Origin: Microcella alkaliphila
Lineage (GTDB): Bacteria; Actinomycetota; Actinomycetes; Actinomycetales; Microbacteriaceae
Direction: 5' to 3'
Assembly: GCF_002355395.1 (NCBI RefSeq)
Contig: NZ_AP017315.1
Coordinates: forward strand, 682,001 to 746,000
Length of the DNA: 64,000 bases
The notes beneath the pieces were generated by a model. It did not search any database. It saw only the letters and a list, made by a program, of their open reading frames with translations, and was not told the DNA's origin. A program made the position numbers and the translations under genes. Positions 56,471 to 62,644 of the stretch are shown in pieces (the first letter of the stretch is position 1; each line of letters opens with the position of its first letter).

Positions 56471-57825
56471 GCTCGGAGGCCACCCCGGGCAGTGAGCGGC
56501 GCGGCCTCGGCCGCACCTTCGCCAACGTCTTCACGGCGAACCTGGCCTCGAGCCTGGGTGACGGCATTGCGCGCACGGCCGCGCCGCTGCTCGCGGCGCG
56601 CCTCACCGACGACCCGGTGCTCATTGCCGGGCTCGCCGCGCTCGCGATGCTGCCCTGGCTGCTGTTCGCCCTGCCGAGTGGGATCCTCGTCGACCGCATG
56701 GACAGGCGGCACGCCCTCGCGCTGGCCGCCTCGGTGCGCACCGTGCTCGCCGTAGGATTGCTCGCGCTCGTGTGGACCGACGCCCTCACCATTTGGTGGC
56801 TCTACCTGCTGATCTTCGTCTACGGCGCGTGCGAGACCCTCTACGACGGAGCGATCCGCGCGGTGGTGCCGAGCGTCGTGCCGAAGAAGAAGTTGTCGCG
56901 CGCGAACGCCCGCATCGAGGGCGCCGAGCTGGTGGTGCAGAACTTCGCCGCGGCCCCGCTGACCTCGGCGCTGTTCGCCGTCGCGGTACTGATCCCGCTC
57001 GGGCTGCTGGGCGCCGCCTACGGGCTCGCCGTCGTGCTGGCCGTGCTGCTGCCGCAGATCGCGTCGGGGCGGCAGTTCCGTGCCTCCGCGGAACGTGCAT
57101 CCGATTCGTCGTTGCCCGCAGAGAAGGCGGAGCCGTTCCGGCGCCAGCTGGTCGACGGGTGGCGGTTCATCATGGCGAATCGCCAGCTGCGCACCCTCTG
57201 GTTCTTCACGACCGCGACCGGGCTGCTGTACGCCGCGTCGTCGGCGACGCTCGTGCTGTTCGTGCTGCAGACGCTCGCGATCCCGGAGGCGGCGTTCGGA
57301 CTCTTCCTGCTGTCGGGCGCGGTCGGCGGGCTCATCGGGTCGGTGGTGGCATCGCGACTGCAAGGTCGATTCGGGCTCGGGGCGATCATGGCGGCGATGA
57401 ACCTCATCGCCGGGGCGGCGACGCTCGTCATGGGCATGTGGTCGGTCGCCGCCGTCGGCGTCATCGGGTTCGCCGTCGCGTCGGGCAGCGTCACCATCTG
57501 GAACATCCTGATGATGTCGTACCGGCAGGCGATCGTGCCCGGCCGGTTGCTCGGGCGGGTGCACGGAACCTGGCGCACCTTGCTGTGGGGCTCGATGCCG
57601 CTCGGCTCGGTCATCGGCGGCGCCATCGCGCTCGTCGACCTGCGGCTGCCGTGGATCATCGGCGGCGGCCTCATGACCCTGCTCGCGCTTGTGTTCTATC
57701 GGTTCCTGATGGGGCTGCCGAACCCCGACGACATCGACAACGGTGACGAGCCGCCGCCCGTCACCGATGCGCTGCCGACCATCGGATCGGGCACGCCGCC
57801 GGGCCAGCCGACGGCCGACCGGTAG
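56467..57825 (+). CDS. MFS transporter (efflux-type)
   Basis: 452 residues with about 12 membrane helices. It opens RTFANVFTANLASSLGDGIARTAAPLLAARLTDDPVLIAGLAAL, matching drug-efflux MFS proteins related to the enterobactin exporter EntS group. The conserved loop GILVDRMDRRHAL follows helix 2. Translationally coupled to the aldo/keto reductase. A siderophore-interacting protein gene follows, which could mean a link to siderophore export, but the substrate is not known. Cytoplasmic acidic C-terminal tail. Confidence 0.85.
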   Translation: MSSEATPGSERRGLGRTFANVFTANLASSLGDGIARTAAPLLAARLTDDPVLIAGLAALAMLPWLLFALPSGILVDRMDRRHALALAASVRTVLAVGLLALVWTDALTIWWLYLLIFVYGACETLYDGAIRAVVPSVVPKKKLSRANARIEGAELVVQNFAAAPLTSALFAVAVLIPLGLLGAAYGLAVVLAVLLPQIASGRQFRASAERASDSSLPAEKAEPFRRQLVDGWRFIMANRQLRTLWFFTTATGLLYAASSATLVLFVLQTLAIPEAAFGLFLLSGAVGGLIGSVVASRLQGRFGLGAIMAAMNLIAGAATLVMGMWSVAAVGVIGFAVASGSVTIWNILMMSYRQAIVPGRLLGRVHGTWRTLLWGSMPLGSVIGGAIALVDLRLPWIIGGGLMTLLALVFYRFLMGLPNPDDIDNGDEPPPVTDALPTIGSGTPPGQPTADR

Positions 57826-57904
57826 GAGGCCCTCGGTTTGCACCGCCCGCGACGGGTGGGGGCGGGGGTTCGAGGGTTGGGGCCGTCCGGCTAGGCTCGG
57901 GCGC

Positions 57905-58774
57905 ATGCCCGTGAGCCTGTACCGCGACAAATACCCAGAATCGTTCCGACGCCTGCGGCTTGAGTCGCGGCGGGAGATTGCGACCGACTTCTGGCGGGTG
58001 AGGCTCGTCATCGACAGTGATGCCGCGCCGCGGTCGAGTGTTGCCTCATCGGGCGCCGCCGTCACCGCTGGGCCCGACGCTCTCGTCGGCTACCGCGCGC
58101 CCGGCGCCGGAGACCACGGACGCGTGTACGTTGGCCGTGCCGACGACGACTGGGCGGTGCCCGTCGACGCGTCGGGGGTTCCGGCGGGGGAGTTTCGCAT
58201 CGAGACTGTCGTTGACTCTTCGCCCGACGAGGGCTGGATCGATCTCGATCTGCTCGTGCACCGTGGGGTCGACCGCTCCCCGGCGGGTCTGATCGGACCC
58301 TGGGCGGTGGCCGCGCCCCTCGGGTCGACCGTGATCGTGGCCGACCCCAAAGGATCCGTCCTGATGCGCGGAGCGCCGGAGGCCTGGGTGCTGGCGGGCG
58401 ACGACTCCGCTGTGCCGGCCGTGCGGCGCTACATCGCGGCGCTTGCTGGTGCGGGCGCCCCAGGCCTCGTGCTGCTCGAAACCAGGTACGGGGTGGACGA
58501 GCTGGAACTCGACGTTCCTGCGGGGGTGGAGGTGCGCATCCTTGAGCCGGGCGCGACGCCGTCGGCGGCGCTCGCCGCCGCGCTGGAGTCGCTGCCCCGC
58601 CCGCTGCCCGCGCCCGAGACGCTCGAGCCCGAAACCGACGTGCTGCTCTTCGCCTGTGCCGAGCAGTCGCTCGTGTCGGTCACCCGCCGGGTGCTGGAGC
58701 GCTGGCGCGTCGACCCCGAGAACGCCGTCGCCAAGGGCTACTGGAAGCGCTCGACCGCTAGCGTTGAAGCATGA
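57905..58774 (+). CDS. siderophore-interacting (FAD-binding ferric reductase-like) protein
   Basis: 289 residues. SIP/ViuB-like two-domain protein: an FAD-binding barrel (YRAPGAGDHGRVYVG; DLLVHRG, then GLIGPWAVAAPLGSTVIVADPKG) and an NAD(P)-binding domain (WVLAGDDSAVPAVRRYIAAL), ending in AVAKGYWKRS, the characteristic SIP C-terminal Gly-Tyr-Trp-Lys/Arg block. Members reduce ferric siderophores in the cytoplasm. The ATG at 57905 follows TAGGCT by 7 nt. It overlaps the next small gene by ATGA. Confidence 0.87.
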   Translation: MPVSLYRDKYPESFRRLRLESRREIATDFWRVRLVIDSDAAPRSSVASSGAAVTAGPDALVGYRAPGAGDHGRVYVGRADDDWAVPVDASGVPAGEFRIETVVDSSPDEGWIDLDLLVHRGVDRSPAGLIGPWAVAAPLGSTVIVADPKGSVLMRGAPEAWVLAGDDSAVPAVRRYIAALAGAGAPGLVLLETRYGVDELELDVPAGVEVRILEPGATPSAALAAALESLPRPLPAPETLEPETDVLLFACAEQSLVSVTRRVLERWRVDPENAVAKGYWKRSTASVEA

Positions 58775-59055
58775 GCGCCACAGAGGAACGGTCACGAGGC
58801 CCGATCAGGATTGTCGCCGTCGTTACGCTGGTCGGGGTACTCACCGCGGCGTTCGTCTTCGTGTCGGCGCTCGTCGCGCCCTCCTTCGGCGACCGCGCGA
58901 TGCAGCGGTGTGCCGCTCTCGGGCTTGAGGCGGGCGGTGACACGGTCGGGTTGAGTGCGAACGCCTTCCTCCCGCTGCAGTGGACCTGCACGTACTCGGA
59001 TGAGTTGGGCCGGACGCAGCGCACCACGATCACGATCGGCGACCTCGCGGGTTAG
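58771..59055 (+). CDS. small membrane-anchored protein (94 aa)
   Basis: 94 residues with one N-terminal hydrophobic helix (about 13-36) and an extracytoplasmic domain containing two Cys that could form a disulfide. Not recognised. Its ATG at 58771 overlaps the SIP gene stop by ATGA, and at the same time a TAGCGT box inside the SIP gene ends 6 nt upstream, so it may be both coupled and independently transcribed without a leader. Function unknown. Confidence 0.6.
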   Translation: MSATEERSRGPIRIVAVVTLVGVLTAAFVFVSALVAPSFGDRAMQRCAALGLEAGGDTVGLSANAFLPLQWTCTYSDELGRTQRTTITIGDLAG

Positions 59056-59072
59056 TCGAGGGCGGGCGCGGC

Positions 59073-59876
59073 TCAGAAGTCGGCGAGCCAGTCGTGCATG
59101 GCCTCGAGCGTGTCGCCGGGGGCGTCACGGTGCACGTTGTGGCCGCCCGGAACGGTACGCTGCTCGATCAGCGGGTTGGCCGCGAGCGCGTGGGCGGCGA
59201 GGTCACCCGCGAACAGAGCGCCCCGGTCGGGGTCGCCCGCGATCACCAGCGTCGGCTGGGTGAGGTGCGGAAGGTGCGGCAGCGCATCCCAGTCGGGGTT
59301 GTCGAGCACGCCGTGCTCGAGCGCGAACCGGGAGGCAGCGTGCACGGCCCGTACCCGCAGCTCGACGTCGAGCGGGTGCCAGTGCGGGTTTTCTGCCGTC
59401 GCGCTCTCGATCGTGATGGCGTCTTTCGCCGCCAGCTGCCGGTGACGAATGGCGTCTCGCGCCTGCTCGTTGGCGTGGAGCGCGGGGTCGAGCAGTACGA
59501 GGCGCTCGGCCCAGCGGGGGTGCGCGGCGGCCGCGACAACCGTGGCGGCGCCGCCGATCGAGTGGGCGACCACAAGGTTCCAGGCGCCGCGTTGGGTGGT
59601 GGGGTGAGCATCCTCGTTGCCGGGGTCGTCGCGCGCGCCGCGCGGATGCGTGGTCGCGAGGTCAGCGGCGAACTCGTCGATGCGATAGCTCGAGGTGCGG
59701 GGCGCGTCGCCGTGCCCGCGCAGGTCGACGGCGTCGACGCTCCAGCCGGCGTCGGCGAGTGACTCGGCGACGCGCCACATGGTGTGCGCGCTCGAGCCCA
59801 GGCCGTGCACGACGAGCGCGCGGCGGTCGCTGTCGGTCGGCCCCCAGTGCAGTCGCGGCAGTGTCACGGCGCTCAT
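59073..59876 (-). CDS. alpha/beta hydrolase
   Basis: 267 residues. Hydrolase-fold landmarks: ALVVHGLGSSAHTMWRV (oxyanion hole), VDLRGHGDAPR, nucleophile elbow LVVAHSIGGAATV (Ser), acid LVIAGDPDRGALF (Asp) and C-terminal His in VPGGHNVHRD. Substrate unknown. On the minus strand TAGGGT lies 6 nt before the ATG at 59876, another leaderless start. It is convergent with the 94-residue gene. Confidence 0.86.
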   Translation of the reverse strand: MSAVTLPRLHWGPTDSDRRALVVHGLGSSAHTMWRVAESLADAGWSVDAVDLRGHGDAPRTSSYRIDEFAADLATTHPRGARDDPGNEDAHPTTQRGAWNLVVAHSIGGAATVVAAAAHPRWAERLVLLDPALHANEQARDAIRHRQLAAKDAITIESATAENPHWHPLDVELRVRAVHAASRFALEHGVLDNPDWDALPHLPHLTQPTLVIAGDPDRGALFAGDLAAHALAANPLIEQRTVPGGHNVHRDAPGDTLEAMHDWLADF

Positions 59877-59900
59877 GCCGCCACCCTAGCCCTGCGCCCC

Positions 59901-59976
59901 GCGCCCCGCCTGCCCCGGCCCCGCCCCGGCGCCCCGGCGCCCCGCGCCAGCGCCCCGCCTGCCCCGGCCCCGCCCC
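59901..59976. repeat. 27-bp direct repeat in a C-rich tract
   Basis: An identical 27-nt unit containing GCCTGCCCCGGCCCCGCCCC occurs at 59901-59927 and 59950-59976, 49 bp apart, in a stretch (59888-59978) that is nearly all G and C. No gene lies between 59877 and 60165. Confidence 0.65.
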
Positions 59977-59985
59977 GCCAACCGC

Positions 59986-60076
59986 GTACGTTGTGCAGGA
60001 GTACAGCTGGCTTGGCCGCGGAATCACGCGGCCCTCGCAGCGGCGTCATGGCTGTACTCCTGAGAAACGTCACGCC
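59986..60076. repeat. left REP-like inverted pair upstream of the DUF559 gene
   Basis: CAGGAGTACAGC (59996-60007) is the exact complement of GCTGTACTCCTG (60051-60062). The right unit continues as AGAAACGTCACGCC (to 60076); the left unit has a degenerate match to this extension (from about 59986). An inner stem GGCCGCG/CGCGGCC (60014-60020, 60027-60033) lies between. The unit TACTCCTGAGAAACGTCA recurs at the right end of the gene. The pair is 90 nt before the ATG. Confidence 0.75.
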
Positions 60077-60165
60077 GCTCCCTCACACCCGCGGGCGCTT
60101 TCACCCGCAGCACATGTCCGCAATCCGGTGCTCAGGGCTGGGTGTCGACACGTCATCGTCGCGCC

Positions 60166-61065
60166 ATGTTCGTACTCAACCCACTCAACGTTTACTCGCG
60201 ATCCGATCTCCTCGCGTCTGTGCCCATCTCGGCCGTGCGTCGAGCAATCGCGCGGGGCAATCTTCTCCGCCTTCGCCGCGACGTGTACGTCAGCCCAGCA
60301 ATGCCGCCTCGCATGCAAGAGGCTCTCGCTATCGGCGGCAGTCTGTGCTGCGTCTCGGCGCTCGCTGAACGCGGAGCCTGGCATCCTCCCGCGCGCGGTC
60401 TACATCTCACTGTTCCGCACAATGCGTCTCGGCTCGCCCGTCCGCGCAGTGGGGCGCACGCTGTCACCGTTCACTGGAGCATGGATGAGGTCACGCGGCC
60501 ACTGTCGACCGTCGACGACGCGCTTACCCGGCTCTTGGCGTGTCAGCCCCGGCGGATGTCGATCGCAGTACTTGACAGCGCCCTGCGCGCGGGCATCGTG
60601 AGCGACGAACGCGTTCGCGGTGCAAATGCGCGAGTCCCGGCAGTGTTTCGGCTCTCGCCCCGTGACCTCGACCCGCGCGCAGAGTCGGGTATCGAGTCGC
60701 TTGTGCGCGTGGCTATACGAGACGCAGGGTTACGGGTGGCGTCGCAGGTCGTGATTCCGGGGGTGGGACGTGTTGACTTTCTGGTTGAGGGCCGCGTCAT
60801 CGTCGAGGTTGACGGCAGAGAGTGGCATCGCGGCGAGCAGGAGCGCGACTATCGGCGTGATCTCGAGGCGCTGCAGCGCGGCTATCGGGTTGTGCGGGTC
60901 GACTACGAGCACGCGGTCGCGCACGCCGAGCTGGTGGTCGCCGCGGTCGTGCGGTCGGCCTCGGCCGCAGTCGGCGTTGGCGAGGGCGTGACGTTTCTCA
61001 GGAGTTCAGGCCCACCGAGCCTGGATGTACGCGGCAACGTCGGCGGGCAGGCGCTCTACTCCTGA
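60166..61065 (+). CDS. AbiEi-type HTH plus DUF559 (Vsr-fold) nuclease-like protein
   Basis: 299 residues. The N-terminal part (YSRSDLLASVPISAVRRAIARGNLLRLRRDVYV) is the winged-helix domain found in type IV antitoxin AbiEi proteins. The C-terminal part is DUF559, a Vsr/PD-(D/E)XK endonuclease fold: Glu173/Glu177 in ESGIESLV, Asp204 in RVDFLV, and Glu214/Asp216 in IVEVDGREWH. All candidate metal ligands are kept. The last 27 residues are encoded within REP-like units, and the TGA stop lies inside one of them, so the tail may have been added by repeat insertion. GTG at 60142 is an alternative start. No toxin partner is adjacent. Function unknown; DNA processing at the repeats is a hypothesis. 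Confidence 0.72.
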   Translation: MFVLNPLNVYSRSDLLASVPISAVRRAIARGNLLRLRRDVYVSPAMPPRMQEALAIGGSLCCVSALAERGAWHPPARGLHLTVPHNASRLARPRSGAHAVTVHWSMDEVTRPLSTVDDALTRLLACQPRRMSIAVLDSALRAGIVSDERVRGANARVPAVFRLSPRDLDPRAESGIESLVRVAIRDAGLRVASQVVIPGVGRVDFLVEGRVIVEVDGREWHRGEQERDYRRDLEALQRGYRVVRVDYEHAVAHAELVVAAVVRSASAAVGVGEGVTFLRSSGPPSLDVRGNVGGQALYS

Positions 61066-61077
61066 GAAACGTCATGC
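60985..61077. repeat. right REP-like inverted pair overlapping the 3' end of the DUF559 gene
   Basis: An inverted unit at 60985-61009 matches the left-hand unit 60052-60076 at 24 of 25 positions. A direct unit at 61054-61077 matches at 22 of 24. Together they form an inverted pair with a 44-nt centre. The pair overlaps the last 27 codons of the nuclease gene and supplies its stop codon. Confidence 0.8.
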
Positions 61078-61138
61078 TCGGTCGCAGGCGGCGACCAGGC
61101 GTGGCTGCGGGCAGTGCGCCGAAGGCGACGCCGTGCGC

Positions 61139-61990
61139 CTACCCGAGGTCGTCGGGGTGGCGGCCCGTGCGTTCGCCGGTCTCGAGCTGCGCGATCTCGG
61201 CCATGTCGGTGGCGGTGAGCTCGAAGTCGAAGATGTCGGCGTTCTCGGCCACGCGCTCCAGCGATGTCGACTTCGGGATCACGATCAGCCCCTGTTGCAC
61301 GTGCCAGCGCAGCGCCACCTGGGCGGGCGTCTTGCCGTGTCGCGCCGCGATGGCGTCGAGCACCTCACGGCCCCGCGACCCGGGCTCGAGTACGCGGCCG
61401 CGCGCGAGCGGGCTCCAGCTTTCGACGGCGGCGCCCATCGCCGAGGCGGCGGCCCGGACGTCACGCTGCGGCAGCCATGGGTGCAGTTCGACCTGGTCGA
61501 CGACGGGCGCGACCCCGGTCTCGTCGACGAGCCGCTGCAGGTGGTGCGGTTCGAAGTTGCTCACACCGATCGACCGCACGAGTCCCTGTTCTCGCAGAGC
61601 GATGAGTGCCTTCCACGCCTCGACGTAGCGGTCTTGCCGCGGTGCGGGCCAGTGAATCAGGTAGAGGTCGAAGTAGTCGAGCCCTGACGCGTCGAGCGCG
61701 TCGAGGAACGCCGCGCGGGTCTCGTCGACCCCGTGCCGGTCGTTCCACACTTTCGAGGTGACGTACAGCTCGTCACGCGGCACGCCGCTCGCGCGCACTC
61801 CCTCGCCCACCTCGGCTTCGTTGGCGTACAGCGCCGCCGTGTCAACGTGGCGGTAGCCGAGTTCGATCGCCCCAGCGACGAGCTCGGCGGTCTGCTCCGC
61901 GGGAACTTTGTACACCCCGAGCCCCAATTGCGGGATGCTCGTGCCGTCAGACAGCGTGATGCGCGGGGCGAGGGGCTGGGCGGCGGTCAT
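61139..61990 (-). CDS. aldo/keto reductase
   Basis: 283 residues, AKR5-like, closely similar in layout to the gene at 28602-29426. Asp and Tyr in VDTAALYANEAEVGEG, Lys in VTSKVWND, His in YLIHWPAP, and the cofactor block VIPKSTSLERVAENADIF. The ATG at 61990 is the family start; on the minus strand an AATACT box ends 6 nt upstream. Reduces aldehydes or ketones with NADPH; natural substrate unknown. It diverges from the flavin reductase gene at 62084, with which it may share a redox role. Confidence 0.89.
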   Translation of the reverse strand: MTAAQPLAPRITLSDGTSIPQLGLGVYKVPAEQTAELVAGAIELGYRHVDTAALYANEAEVGEGVRASGVPRDELYVTSKVWNDRHGVDETRAAFLDALDASGLDYFDLYLIHWPAPRQDRYVEAWKALIALREQGLVRSIGVSNFEPHHLQRLVDETGVAPVVDQVELHPWLPQRDVRAAASAMGAAVESWSPLARGRVLEPGSRGREVLDAIAARHGKTPAQVALRWHVQQGLIVIPKSTSLERVAENADIFDFELTATDMAEIAQLETGERTGRHPDDLG

Positions 61991-62083
61991 GGTGTCAGTA
62001 TTCCGAAGCGTCCCGAGAGAACGCACAGCGTGCATCCAGACCTTGCCGGAATTGATCCAGGATGCGCGTGGTTGGCTTCCAGC

Positions 62084-62644
62084 ATGGCTCACGTGATGAT
62101 CGTCGTCGGTTCCGTCCGCCCTGGCCGCATCGGCCTGCCCATCGCCGAGTGGGTGCGTTCCCGCGTTGAGGGGGCCGGTCACGACGTCGACTTCGTTGAC
62201 CTGAGGGAACTGGCACTGCCGTTCCTCGACGAGCCGCACCACCCGAGCAAGCGCGACTATCAGCACGCCCACACCCGCGCCTGGAGTGCCCGCGTCGAGG
62301 CCGCCGACGCCCTGATCTTTGTGACCCCCGAGTACAACCACAGCTACTCGCCGGCGCTGAAGAATGCGATCGACTACCTCTACGCCGAGTGGCAGGCGAA
62401 GCCGGTCGGCTTCGTCAGCTACGGCGGCATGTCGGGCGGTTCTCGCGGCGTGACCGCGCTCGAGCTGGTGCTCTCGTCGGTGGGCGCGGTCAAGGTTCCG
62501 ACGGAGGTCAACCTGGTCGCCGCGAGCAAGCAGCTCGCTGATGGCGCGTTCGCGGCCGACGACCGGCAGAACGGCGGCGTGGATGCGCTGATCGCGCAGG
62601 TGGTTGCCTACGGCGAGGCGCTGCGCCCCCTGCAGGCCCGCTAG
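62084..62644 (+). CDS. NADPH-dependent FMN reductase-like protein
   Basis: 186 residues, flavodoxin-like fold. The FMN phosphate loop is in VVGSVRPGRIGLPIAEWV, and the second flavin contact in TPEYNHSYSPALKNAIDYLYAEW, followed by KPVGFVSYGGMSGGSRG. This is the NAD(P)H-dependent quinone/azo/chromate reductase group (ChrR/YieF/YLR011-like). Reduces quinones or similar electrophiles; the physiological acceptor is unknown. The IS110-family element begins directly downstream. Confidence 0.88.
   Translation: MAHVMIVVGSVRPGRIGLPIAEWVRSRVEGAGHDVDFVDLRELALPFLDEPHHPSKRDYQHAHTRAWSARVEAADALIFVTPEYNHSYSPALKNAIDYLYAEWQAKPVGFVSYGGMSGGSRGVTALELVLSSVGAVKVPTEVNLVAASKQLADGAFAADDRQNGGVDALIAQVVAYGEALRPLQAR

Noticed and set aside
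60142..61065. Complete type IV toxin-antitoxin (AbiEi/AbiEii) pair
   Set aside because: Only the AbiEi-like HTH is present, fused to DUF559. No nucleotidyltransferase toxin gene follows; the neighbour is an aldo/keto reductase on the other strand.
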